From assembly GCA_036250195.1 (NCBI GenBank), contig JAVHZZ010000004.1, positions 139,744,229 to 139,808,228 of the forward strand: DNA of 64,000 bases. Reading direction: 5' to 3'. Source of the DNA: Mixophyes australis. Its lineage: Eukaryota > Chordata > Amphibia > Anura > Limnodynastidae. The notes beneath the pieces were generated by a model. That model had not been told where the DNA came from. It did not search any database and worked only from the letters and a program-made list of their open reading frames with translations. The position numbers and the translations under genes are program-made. Positions 1 to 10,439 of this stretch are shown here, one piece after another (position 1 is the stretch's first letter; every line of letters starts with the position of its first letter).

Positions 1-771
1 CTGGAGTCCTTTCACACCTCACCACTATATTATATAATTTGTTTTCATGATATTTTTTATTGTTTTTATTGTGTTTTATATTTTATTTTTTACATGTTGT
101 TTTTTATTGTATTTATTTAATCACCGATTAAATGATTTTAATTTTGAGACCTATCATTTTCATATAGTATTTTAAAAATCCTCCAAACCTATTTTCTATT
201 GGGATACTTTTCAATCCACAGCGCTGTTCTTTGTATGTATATAATTGGGGCAGACACCACCTCCACCATAAATGTGCATTTATTAACTGAAAACAAGGCT
301 ATCGGTGGAAACAAGCAGATTAAGGGCCTAATTTGGAGTAGATGGCAAATGTGCTTCCTGAACATCAGTGTAAAATTGTGGTTACCACTACAACAAGTAC
401 AAGCAGTGTCTCCCCTTGTACAAGCAGCAACTAATACTAGGCTATGTCAGGCTGGAATGGTCACACTATAACAATTGGACATGTACTGTGGGGTTCCCCT
501 AGAATAATGTGATTCCAGACCAAGCCTGGTCAGCATGAGGCAGACTTCCCTAGAGCAATTCTGCCAACTAAAGACGTGCGTCCTTCCTCAGGGTAAGCCA
601 GCCACGTGTTGAAAAGGGTAATAGTCAGGAAATTATCAAGTATGGTTGTGGAAGTATTAGCAACCCATGGCAGCTATGGACTGCTTAGGACTTGCACAAC
701 CAACAGCACTAGTATGCCCTGGCAGCCACATAAGTACCTATAAATGGTAGGGGTGAAGAGACAGACACCAA
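1..771. other. AT-rich intergenic DNA, no gene seen
   Basis: The first 200 bases are T-rich low-complexity sequence. The rest carries only short open frames without recognisable domains. Around 708-725 there is a short 'atgccctggcagcc' motif that recurs near 40281 and probably marks an old dispersed repeat. No promoter or exon can be supported. Confidence 0.5.
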
Positions 772-1353
772 GGGGTAAATGTATGAAAGAGCGATTTATT
801 TTTCCAGCGATTTCAAATCGCTGCAGATCGCTCGAGATTGGCAGTGATTTTATGTGCAAAGTCTCCATATGTATTAACTTGTGATTTTGAGACTCCAAAA
901 TCCAATCTCTGGCGAATTGTGTCGATTTTGAAACACCTGTCACGCCATAAAATAATTTGGCCCCCGTAAGATAATTAATAATAATTTTGCCCCTCTAAAC
1001 AAGAAATCATGATTACATGCATAATTAAAACTTTCATTGTGCCCTCTGTCATGTTAACATTGCCCAGCAGTGGAAACCTGATATGTTTGCTAATCTCGCC
1101 TATCCAAAGCAGTTTGCTGTTTTTTGGCGATTTTCATAGCAATCTCAGGTGAGTTTGCAAAATCACAGCTTCATACATATGGTGACTTGTATTCTTAGAG
1201 TGGCCAAGAGTAGAGACGGCGATTTATAGTGTGTCTATTTTGGTTACATCACTTTACTGACGATTTACTATCAACTCGCAGTTTCATTGCGGGTTCAAAC
1301 TCACCTGAGAAAATTGCTGAAAAAGGCAAATCACAGCTCAATATATTTTGTCC
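772..1353. mobile_element. Probable palindromic MITE (degenerate)
   Basis: The left end (ggggtaaatgtatgaaagag) is an imperfect inverted copy of the right end, which reads gggacaaaatatattgagct on the minus strand. Inside, 'ctcaggtgagttt' near 1144 is mirrored by 'aaactcacctgag' near 1297. The ends resemble the two compact palindromic MITEs near 21975 and 22970, so this is probably an older member or a composite. No coding capacity. The target duplication could not be fixed. Confidence 0.4.
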
Positions 1354-1685
1354 CAAATATTTTAATATTTTATTTTAAGTGAATACACAAAACCCTCATT
1401 TACCACTTTATTATTCACCAAAATCCGTAAGGAATCTTCATTCTTCGGTACTGAAGTAGCCCAACTGGAAAAATTAAACACTCTGATAGAGCGATAGGTA
1501 CTTGCTCCCACACTGGATCTCCCTGTTATAGTGTTACCAGCCCAGCCTGCCATAGCCTGTTGCTGCTATTGCAGGGGGACCTCAGTCTTGTTGGCATCCT
1601 ACTTTAGCATTAAGCCGCATTTTACAACTTAGGTCGCATCTACAAAGGTTGTGCTTAATATATGGGTGTCTGCCACTACTGTACA
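1354..1685. other. Intergenic, nothing recognised
   Basis: AT-rich unique-looking sequence between a MITE and a Tc1 relic. Short open frames only, no family similarity seen. Confidence 0.4.
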
Positions 1686-1687
1686 TA

Positions 1688-2945
1688 CAGTGGTGTGAAA
1701 AAGTTTTTGCCCCCTTCCTGATTTCTACTATTTTTGCATATTTGTCACATGTAATTGTTTCAAACCCTCAAACAAAATTGAATATAAGTTTTTAAAGGGT
1801 GTTTTCATTTATTGAAGAAAAAAACGTTATCCAACACCTATACAACCCATGGGAAAAATTAATTGCCACTCTAAACTTAATAACTGGTTGTGCCACTTTT
1901 AGCAGCAACAACTGCAACCAAACACTTTAGATAAAGTTGCCCATTATTCTTTGCAGAATTGCTTTAATTCAGCTACATTGGAGGGCTTTCAATCATTAAC
2001 TGCCCACAGGTTCTGCCACAGCATCTCAATTGGATTCAATTCAGGACTATGACTAGGCCACTCCAAACCCTTAATTTTGCATCTTTTGAGCCAGAAGTGG
2101 ACTTGCTCTTGTGCAAGAGACATGGATGCATGTCTTCCAAAAAATTACATTTTTTTGACTCGTCAGCCCACAGAACATTAATCCAAAATGCTTTGGGGTC
2201 ATCAATGTGTTTTTTTGGCAAATGTAAGACAAGCCTTTATGTTTCTCTTGGTCAGCAGTAGTTTTTGCCTTGCAACTCTCCCATGGCTACCATTTTCCCA
2301 GTCTCTTTCTTATGGTGGAATCATGAACACTGACATTAACTGAGGTGAACGAAGCCTGTAGTTCCTTAGATGATCATCTGAGTCCTTTTGTGACTTCCTT
2401 GATGAGTCGTTAATGCGCTCTTGTTGGAATTTTGGTCGGCCAGCTGCTCCTGGAAAGATTCACCACTGTTCCAAGTTTTCTCCATTTTCTCTCTCTGTGG
2501 TTTGCTGGGGTCCCAGAACCTTAGAAATGGATTTGTGACCCTTTCCAGAAATATATATTTCGATAACTGTCTTTCTAATCTCTTCTGAAATTTCTTTTGA
2601 CCACGGCATACTGTGCTGCTTGTAGAATCCTTTTAGCCAACTGCACCTATCTTGAAAAGTTCTATTAGGGTTCTGTTAGATTCAACAGGATTGGCAGTAA
2701 TTAACTCTGATTGTGTCTAGTCTAATTGATCACAATTATCAATTCAATTTGGTTCATTGATCGAATGAGTAATTAAGGGGGCAATTACTATTTTACACAG
2801 GGCCAGTTGGTGTTGGATAACATTTTCCTTCAATAAATGAAATTACCATTCAAAAGCTGTATTTTGGATTAGGGTTTTGGGTAAGTCTGACAAATATGCA
2901 AATATAAAAGATATCAGGAAGATGGGAAAATTTTTCACACCATTG
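1688..2945 (-). mobile_element. Tc1-like DNA transposon relic (Tc1-C)
   Basis: The element is bounded by TA on both sides and by inverted repeats: the left end starts cagtggtgtgaaaaag, and the right end read on the minus strand starts caatggtgtgaaaaat. The similarity continues for about 60 bases on each side. The interior decodes on the minus strand as a degenerate Tc1 transposase. The length of about 1.26 kb is normal for a Tc1/mariner element. Many frameshifts and stops show it is long dead. Confidence 0.85.
2030..2640 (-). pseudogene. Tc1-like transposase pseudogene
   Basis: Read on the minus strand, the N-terminus lies near 2610 (a start like MPWSKEISEEIRK, typical of Tc1 helix-turn-helix DNA-binding regions). 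A middle part near 2210-2140 contains VLWADESK, the block around the first catalytic aspartate. Near 2075-2030 the DNA matches the block around the catalytic acid (the NPIE..W region), read out of frame. An intact protein would be about 340 residues; here only frames of about 60 residues survive. The family would cut and paste DNA at TA sites. It has no neighbours in an operon sense; its own inverted repeats flank it. Confidence 0.8.
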
Positions 2946-2947
2946 TA

Positions 2948-4268
2948 GTGTGCACTTTCAAAGCATTGATCTGCCTCTCTAGGCTTAAGGGGGACCCAAG
3001 GGGAGGTTACATTTATCTTTAAATCAGGATGCAGTCTAGAGAACAAATGGTAGTGCTGCAACTCCAGCAAACATTAGCTATGAACTGATTCATTTGCTGC
3101 AGTATTTTAGGTGTAAAATAGACTCTGCAAACAATGAAGGTGTACCATTTGGTCTTTGGCCAAATTTGGATTTGGAAGGGGAATGAACATGAGTTCTGTC
3201 AAGAATCATTCTTTAATATACTCCACCCACTTCCTCTGCATCTGGAAAGCTGCTTTAATGAGGAGTAATGTAAATCTGAGAGAGGATTGCCTGATGAGTG
3301 ATTTAAAGTGAGAATATACACAAATAATGGATGCCATCCAAAATACGGGAGAAAGGCATGTCTCAGCTGGAGACATCAGAATAACAATGTTTCTTATGCA
3401 TATTTCTGTTTACATGAAGTATCTGACATCCTGGAGGTGTTGCAGGTATGGCTTACTGCAGATAGGGTTATATTGGGACCTAATCCTATGAGTAGTTCTC
3501 AACATACAAGTTGCTTTTAACCATGCTTTTATAGAAGCCCTCATAGTCTTAGGATAGCTCCGACATCTTCTTTACACTAAAAAAAGCATGTGGGTTGTCT
3601 AGCTGCAGAGACAACCACCACTGGACCGTCACCAACTGTGTTGACAAGGCAATTTTTTACAGATTGAGCAAGGCTACCTCATATGCTGGATTATGTGCGG
3701 TTTCTAGACTAAATAGGGGTATAGAACCATCCCAGAAGAAGGAACCAATCAGGTTGTCAGTTTAGTTAAACAACCAGGCAGAGTGATTCTGAAATAAATA
3801 TAGAAGTTTGGGTTAGATCTTTAGCTTTAGAAGATTGGCTTGCCCCAAAATAAAAAATGGAAGTCTAGAACAATGGTTCAAGAGGTCTTTTAGAGAAGTC
3901 AACACTGATGTAACATTACTTCTCCTTCCATTATCTAAGATGACCTCCCTGATTGATTTTTGCAGCATTATGCTTTACGGCTCTTCAGATTGTTCATTCA
4001 TAGGACCAAAAAGTGATTAGTATACAATAACACTAGTACATATATCTGACCCTAGTCTCCGAGGGGATCTATATTAGGAAAGACTATTTCACGAAGGACT
4101 AGAGAAGCTTATCGGTGTAACAAGATCTGAACCAGCTTGTGAACAGGATTGCAGACACTGTGCAAGTTAATCAAGCCAACAAGGATCCATAACTTTGGCA
4201 TGCTTCCAGGAAAATGTTCAGTGTTAATGTAGTTATGGAAATTTTTCAGAATATGCGAGTTATCTTTC
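2948..4268. other. Intergenic, nothing recognised
   Basis: About 1.3 kb of moderately AT-rich sequence with only short open frames (for example 3308-3520 and 3835-4020). None shows a domain, codon bias or splice context that I can defend. Confidence 0.4.
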
Positions 4269-4269
4269 A

Positions 4270-4270
<1 letters not shown>

Positions 4271-4320
<50 letters not shown>

Positions 4321-4361
4321 ATGTGTGTATATGTATGTATATGTATGTATGTATGTATGTA

Positions 4362-4421
<60 letters not shown>

Positions 4422-4440
4422 CATATATATATACACGCTA
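4271..4440. repeat. AT/ATGT microsatellite
   Basis: Nearly pure (TA)n and (TATG)n runs with short interruptions. Tyr/Ile-rich translations on both strands across this block are artefacts of the repeat. Confidence 0.95.
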
Positions 4441-4849
4441 TACACATATATAAACTACAGTCTTCAGGATCTACACCTGCACAGCCCAGCCCAGAGGAAA
4501 AGACCACAACTGCTAGAAAACAGCCATCACCAGCAACCACAGCTTCAGCCAGCCCAGAAAAAAAGACCACATCTGTTATTTCTTCAGGAAGCAGCCAGCA
4601 TTTGCCTCTGGAAAAACTACGTACCCTAGCAGCACAGAGTATGTTGTCTCTTGCGAACCTGATCTTGTAGGGGTGCCCGGTGTTGCTCCTGTTCCTAGCA
4701 GTATGCCTGCTCCAGCGGTGAGTATAGCTGAGCACAGTGACCCCCCTTTGACTGACCCCACTTTGACTGACCCTAGTCATCCCAACATAGACCCCCCTGC
4801 GGCGTATCCTGACTTAGACAATAGTGAGGGCTGCAGGGAAGAGTTCAGG

Positions 4850-5311
4850 GCAGCACAGCTCCCTGATCCCTCACTGGAAGGCATGAGGCGCCGGGCTGGC
4901 AGCAGCTTTTCAGCGATGGAGGTAGGGAGTGTGACCTGACGTAAAGGGTTGTTGTACCGTGTAGCTGGGAAGGTAGATGGGGATAGACCAGTCCGGAAAC
5001 AAGTTTAACTGTTGGTACCACGGGGATTTCGCGCGCAGCTAATGTCAGTTGCCCATGAAATCCCTATGGCGGGACAGCAGGGCAGAGACTAAACACTGAA
5101 GCGCTTGACACAGAACTTTTTCTGGCCTGGAATGTCTGATGACATCTGGGCATACTTTAAGTCCTGTGATGTGTGTCAGCATCTTGGGCACCCCAGTGTT
5201 CGTGCTTCCCTCAGCTCCTTGCCAATAATTGGGGAACCTTTTCAGCGAGTGGCTGTGGACATAGTAGGTCCCCTGCCTGTGCCCATGTCTGACACCCCTT
5301 CCCTGTATTAA
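4850..5311 (+). pseudogene. Gmr1-like integrase N-terminal fragment
   Basis: The translation shows 'EEFRAAQLPDPSLEG', then a 'KGLLYR' block, then the zinc-binding region ending FFWPGM...SCDVCQ, then PIIGEPFQRVAVDIVGPLP, which leads into the first catalytic aspartate region. These blocks are characteristic of the HHCC zinc finger and start of the core of this gypsy subgroup. Stops at about 4937, 5007 and 5091 interrupt the upstream part. The sequence loses similarity right after the 'VGPLP' block, so the DDE core is absent. Integrase would insert the cDNA copy into the host genome; this copy cannot. Confidence 0.8.
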
Positions 5312-5359
5312 CTTTTTTGTAGATGAGTTGGACAGAGTTCAGGGTTACCTAGAGTACAT

Positions 5360-6165
5360 TTCCAATTAAGATTTAGGAAGATAATCTGGAGCAAATAGGG
5401 CTGGAGTTAGGGAAGATGGAGTGGGCATGTTTGACTGTTAGGGCAGAGAAGTGCAAGATGGGGATGTCAGAGGTACAATACCTGGGTGATCGTGTGGGGG
5501 GTGGATGGGTTAGGTCAGAACAAGCTAAGGTAGAGTCAATCCGAGACTGTCCCCAGTCCATGACCCAGTTACATGTACTAACATTCTTAACGACTGCAGG
5601 GGACTACAGACGTTCTGTCCCAGACTTTAGTACTGTAGCGAAGCCCCTGACAGATCTCACTAAGAATAAACTCCCAAAAGTAGTTGACTGGACACCCGCT
5701 TGTGAGCTGGCATTTCAGTCGTTAAAGAAAGCCCTGGTTCATGCTCCAGTACTGTTGGCGCTTAATTATCACAAGGACTTTATTGCGCAAACTGACGTGT
5801 CACAGTATGGACTGGGAGCAGTACTTAGCCAGGTGGGGCCTGATGGTCAGGAGCACCCTGTGGCCTATTTGAGCAGAAAACTGCTAAACTGGGAGGTGGG
5901 GTATGCCACAATTGAGAAGTAATATTTGGCCATTGTGTGGGCAGTGAAAAAACTTCAACCTTATTTGTATGGACGACATTTTACTGTGGTGACTGATCAT
6001 AATCCTTTAAAGTGGCTACAACACACCTCAGGGAAAAATGTCCGTTTGTTGTACTAGACCCTTGCACTTCAAATTTATGACTATCACATAATTCACACGC
6101 AAGGAAAAGCTTGCAGCAATGCGGATGGACTGTCTCAGCAGGAAGTGCCAGATCTTCCGGGTTAC
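5360..6165 (+). pseudogene. Gypsy RT thumb and RNase H fragment
   Basis: The frame from about 5370 contains the connection motif TVRAEKCKMGMSEVQYLGD, a 'DYRRSVPDFS.VAKPLTDLT' block and the RNase H start AQTDVSQYGLGAVLSQ. A TAA at 5920 falls inside the IEK-.-LAIVWA block, after which the same frame continues through VVTDHNPLKWLQ and a second stop near 6055, ending at a degenerate NADGLS motif that normally closes RNase H. The catalytic YxDD of the RT palm lies upstream and is missing. It follows the integrase piece directly, which fits the Gmr1 pol order. Confidence 0.85.
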
Positions 6166-6251
6166 CTTAGGTAACCCTAGTAGACTGCGGACCAGAAGCC
6201 AAATCATCGGACATGGCATGCTGGTTGCCGCATGACCAGGGGGTGTAGGAG

Positions 6252-7383
6252 TGTGACTGGATCACGCGTAAATAACTTATGGTATAAATTTATTTAAAGG
6301 AAATAGCGCAGGACGCTGATGTATATAATTGCAAATGTACTTATGTTTGATATTGTATTGCACTTTTTTAGTGGGAAATGTATTGGCCAGGAAAGGGATT
6401 TTCTTTTGTTTGTAACATTGCTAGAGGAAGGTATATGTTTAATTTCTGATAAGCATTTATAAGTCTGTTGTGTAGTCTAGAGGATGTCCTCATTAAGGCT
6501 AATTAAGTCTATTCAATGTGAGTGACCAACACTTGAATGCACAACAGGGGGCCGTTACCTGAATGCAGGTCGTGTTAGACAGACAATAACTCTAAACAAT
6601 GGAGACAGAACATCTGAAGAAATCAGGGGGATGTGGAAGTTAAATTGTGTTAGATGCAAAACTAGATTACATCCTGAGATCTAATGGAAATCAAGTTGAT
6701 ATGGAAGTTCAATTGTTGGATGCAAAATTATATATCTGAGGGAATATTCTAGATGGGTTGGAGCCAGCTAGGTCCAAGGGGCTGGCTTATACCTGCTAGG
6801 AGTTATGTCAGAACTGTATAAAAGGTGAGCTGTGTGAGCATGTAATATATCATTCTGATGTTCCATCTGACCTGACTACTGATACCTTTAATCAATGGAA
6901 CTGTCCTTGTCAGGACACTTGAGCAATAAACATCACTCTGCTTCAAGACCTGCTTGACAACTTCTTCAATATTGCTGTAATCCTGTGACCTGCCGATTAG
7001 ACCCTAAATCTAATCCGTTCACCGGCTGCCTCTCAGGTTTGGACCCAAGCTTTTCCAGTACCACCGCTCTGCCTGCTACCCATGCAGCTCTTGTCAGTGT
7101 GATAGGCGATGGGGGATCCAACCACAACAACCCTGATCCATAGTAAGAGGTCTGGAGTCACCAGCCCAAGTGTACCAGCACAGGAGTACACTAGCAGTGA
7201 CAGTTACCCAGAAGGAAGGTGGTTCTGAGCGCCATAAAGGACTTCAGTGGTTGCAGCATTGTAAGCCCCTTCTACTGCAGCAGGAGGGCGCATTTGGGAT
7301 AACGTAAGGGAACGGTGGCAAAGTAAGCCCAGTCAGTTCCCAGCACAACAGACAGAGTGGCAAAGGCGGTCCATCCTGTCACA
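6252..7383 (+). repeat. Probable 3' LTR of the Gmr1-like element
   Basis: It begins TGTGACTGG after a purine-rich stretch (ccagggggtgtaggag), which would serve as polypurine tract, and ends in CA before a TA microsatellite. Inside are a good TATA box (tataaaagg at 6817) and a polyadenylation signal (AATAAA at 6925) about 108 bases apart, as expected for U3/R. Boundaries rest on TG/CA and context, because no second LTR is present for comparison. Confidence 0.6.
6817..6825 (+). promoter_or_regulatory. LTR TATA box
   Basis: Sequence tataaaagg in the putative U3 of the Gmr1-like LTR, followed 108 bases later by AATAAA. Expected to drive genomic RNA of the element. Confidence 0.55.
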
Positions 7384-8505
7384 TATATATATATATACAC
7401 ATTTTCGCCAGAGATAGGGTGTCTCTCTAATTAATTAATAGGCCTCTTAGTCCCAATTGAATAGACCGCAAAGCAAATTGTTGGTGAAAAGATCTTCTAG
7501 TGCAGTATTTAAAAAAAATCTTGATAGGATAAAAAGATCCAAACATAGGTACAAGATCATAACATATCATAGACTCTTATCTGTTTTCTGAGGTTTACAA
7601 GGACCTGCATGAATTTCAGAAGTCCTATCTGGACATTTTGCTTCTTAGCAGATTGCTCAATGCTCCAGCTCTCTTCATTTATGGGTTAGAGCAGGTACAC
7701 ACCATTAGAGTTGAGAAAGGGCAGAAATACCTCAACGATGCAGCAAGGAGACTTCAGACTAAGCAGCCTATTGAACTACTACTTGTGATGATCTTGCTTA
7801 TACATGTATATTCAAGCATGAAATTGTACGGTGATGCCCAGACTAGAACTTTGCTTTTTACTGTGGACAGTAGGACTTTTCTATAGTCACCACCAGAATA
7901 CAGCTTTGCATATTTCCTGTGGTCACTAGAAATTGGGTGCTGTATTTTACCTGGTCACTATAATATGGGCCCTGCATTGTACTGGGATCCCTAGAATAGG
8001 TCTCTGTATTATACTGGGGTCACTAGAATAGGGCTCTGTATTGAACTGGGGTCACTAGAATAGGTCTCTGTACAGATTTTAGTTTTACACCACACACTAT
8101 TTTTTACCCATATAGTATGCCATGCTAGGGGGCACTAATTATATGTTTTAACTATATCTTCCATGCACACTACAGTTTATTTTTTCCCCACTAGTTCTAT
8201 TTTATGTATATTTAAAGTATTTTACCAAAATAAAAAAAAAAAATTGTGAGGAAACCTGGCGCAGGGAGGGGTGATGAGTGGTGTGCGGTGGTAAAGCTTC
8301 CCTGGTTACCAGGAGTTGGGCCCATCTTTGGAGAGCAACAGGCAGCCAATCACTAGACTGCCTATTGCTGAGTGGACTGGGGGCTGCACCTACAGAGGCT
8401 GTGTGTGACTCATGTTGTGTGACTCGTGCTGTACCAACTTCCACCCAGTCCCAGACTGAGGTCACCGCCTCTCAGCACAACAGGTAGGAACAATTTATTT
8501 TTAAT
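7384..8505. other. Intergenic with a short degenerate minisatellite
   Basis: No gene recognised. From about 7919 to 8072 there are four to five imperfect copies of a roughly 36-base unit ('ggtcactagaataggtctctgtattatact' type). The stretch 8230-8485 is richer in G+C than its surroundings and ends with 'caacag/gtagga', which would suit a splice donor, but no reading frame supports an exon. Confidence 0.45.
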
Positions 8506-8600
8506 AGGGATATGTGACAACACGGGGATATGTGGGAATATGGGATATGAGATATATGTGACAACAGGGATAGATGGGATGTCTGGGAGAGACGTATATG
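8506..8600. repeat. Minisatellite, left half
   Basis: Degenerate repeats of a 'gggatatgtgacaacac' unit. The same unit resumes immediately after the 3' end of the L2 LINE at 18384, so the LINE appears to have landed inside this array. Confidence 0.7.
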
Positions 8601-8999
8601 GGGGAAGACGTGTGTTTTCTACAATAAGTGTTTTTGTCACAAAGTGTTTAGAAAATACAGTTAAACAAGACAGTTGAACAAACATTGAACAACAATTGAA
8701 GACATCTAGAAATAATCTGCATCTGCTGCAGCTTTACTCTGCTACTTCTGATTGCACAGGACATTACAACTAGGTAATTCTTTAAATTCCCGCATTTGTT
8801 GTTATTTTAATTCTAAATACCAATGTTTACCAAATTATTTTTATTGCTTTCTTTTCATGATATTATCTTTAGAACTATATCCTCCTTCACCAAACATTTC
8901 TGTCTACGTTACTCCTTCATTACTTCACTCACCTCTAGTTGACACTCATGAACTGTTGTCCTATTTAAATTCATTAGTTATAACAGCCTGTTGCCAGAA

Positions 9000-9750
9000 A
9001 TGAAAAAGACACACATCTTACAATCATTTTTCTATCTTTCTTCCTCCCTGCTTCTATTAGCTGGTGATATATCACCTAATCCAGGCCCCCCCCACACTTC
9101 TCACACACATATATATATGAATGTTACTGAAATCCAGCAAACCTCAAACACATCACCTGTCTCCCCTCTCTTCCAAAGTCCTTTAAATTTTAAATGTGCT
9201 CTATGGAATTCACGCTCTATTACGTCCATGCATGACCTCTTCCTATCAAACAACCTCAACCTTATGGCAATAACAGAAACATGGCGCATCTGCAGCACTT
9301 TCACATGGTGGCCTCCATTTCACCCACACCCCCAGACCTGGAAGCAGACAAGGAAGTGGGTTTGGACTACTTCTCTCCCCACAGTGCACATTCACAGTTC
9401 TACCAAATGTCCCATCACTCACGTTCACATCTTTTGAAGTACATACTGTTAGGATTTTTAAACCATTCTCTATGCATATCGCTGTGATCTGTCACCCCCC
9501 TGGACCCCACAAACAATTTCTTGAACATTTCTCTGCATGACTCCTTCACTTCTTATCTTCTTACATCCCAACCATCATCATGGGTAATTTCAACATCCCT
9601 ATTACTAATCCACATTCCAATGCTGCTTTAAAACTGCTCTCTCTAACCTCCTCATTTGACCTCTCCAGTGGATTGAATCCTCTACTCATCAGGATGGCCA
9701 CTGTCCTGATCTTGTTTTCCCTAGACTATGCTCAGTTTCTCGGATTAACA
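9000..9750 (+). pseudogene. L2 ORF N-terminus and endonuclease part
   Basis: The ATG at 9000 opens a frame with a hydrophobic leader (LSSSLLLLAGD) followed by the 2A-like motif GDISPNPGP at 9063-9089. The beginning of the AP endonuclease follows (FKCALWNSRSI, then MAITETW near 9265-9285). The frame breaks after about 9285. Later pieces are still recognisable, including the DNA for an 'I.MG.FNIP' block near 9576-9605. Insertion of a gypsy element at 9752 interrupts the domain. The endonuclease would nick target DNA to prime reverse transcription. Several frameshifts make this copy inactive. Confidence 0.8.
9063..9089 (+). other. 2A-like peptide motif in the L2 leader
   Basis: Nine codons encode GDISPNPGP. 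This matches the C-terminal NPG-P core of 2A ribosome-skipping peptides, but with Ser-Pro instead of the usual Glu-x before NPGP. It sits about 22 residues after the ATG and directly behind a hydrophobic run. 2A-like sequences are known in CR1/L2-type LINEs. Confidence 0.65.
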
Positions 9751-9751
9751 C

Positions 9752-10386
9752 TGTCGTGAACAGACTTGTTCTGAAGGTCTTACCTGCCGGTATTGGTGCT
9801 GCTAAGCTAGGAGGTGTGGAGTCTAAACACGCCTCAGGTCTTCGCCAGGGACCCCTGCAAGGGGGTTTGGGGTTTCTGCAGCGACATGGAGGTCGCCGCC
9901 CTCCCAGTGAGGTGTAGGTGAACTATCATAGTCATGCTGTCCAAAGGTCAAACCGTATGGGCAATACAGGTACCGAAGGAGTAGGCAGGAGTCGGAAAGC
10001 CAAAAAGTCAAAACCAGGAAATCAGAATGGGCCCAGAGGAGATCCAAAAGAGTAGTCAGGCACAACCAGGTCAGTATCCAAGCAGTCAGGTATATACAGA
10101 GAACAAGCAAAGTGCTAGAGTCTAGAGACCTAGATACTTTGGCACCCTATTGGTGCCAGAGTCAGGTTTAAATACATGATCGCTGCCTGTCATTGGTGGA
10201 TGTGGGATCGGCAGTCAGCTGTTCTGACTGCCAACAGGAAGCGCTGCTGGTGTCTCTGGCGCATGCGCCCAAACTTCCGGACAAGAACCGTAAGTAGCTT
10301 CCAGTTGCAAAGAAATGTGATGCCCGGGGAGCAGAGAAGGTGACCGCCCCCGGCACCTAGCGTGTGTGCAGGGATGGCGCCTAACA
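9752..10386 (-). repeat. Gypsy-1 3' LTR
   Basis: 635 bases with TG...CA ends, alignable along its length with 14399-15029. It includes a 'cccctgcaaggggg' hairpin near 9852 and a 'gagtctaaac' block near 9819, both shared with other LTRs of the window. Confidence 0.9.
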
Positions 10387-10439
10387 GTACCTCTCCCCTC
10401 TCCACTGAAAGATGCATCCTTCAAAGATCGTCTTCTGGC

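Larger units (their letters stand above)
4470..7383 (+). mobile_element. Gmr1-like Ty3/gypsy retrotransposon, deleted copy
   Basis: An integrase N-terminal fragment (about 4850-5311) is followed by RT thumb/RNase H (about 5360-6165) and then by a probable 3' LTR (6252-7383). Integrase before RT is the order known for Gmr1-like gypsy elements of deuterostomes, and opposite to ordinary Ty3/gypsy. The integrase catalytic core and the RT fingers and palm are missing, apparently by one internal deletion near 5300-5370. No 5' LTR is seen. The stretch 4470-4850 is Pro/Ser-rich and may be the spacer before integrase. Confidence 0.75.

Noticed and set aside
4109..4780. A 223-codon minus-strand open frame across the AT microsatellite
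   Set aside because: Most of it is Tyr/Ile repeats translated from (TA)n and (TATG)n, and both strands are open there. No domain.
8230..8490. Possible first exon ending at caacag/gtagga
   Set aside because: No conserved frame, no promoter, and the adjacent sequence is minisatellite; a lone donor match is expected by chance.
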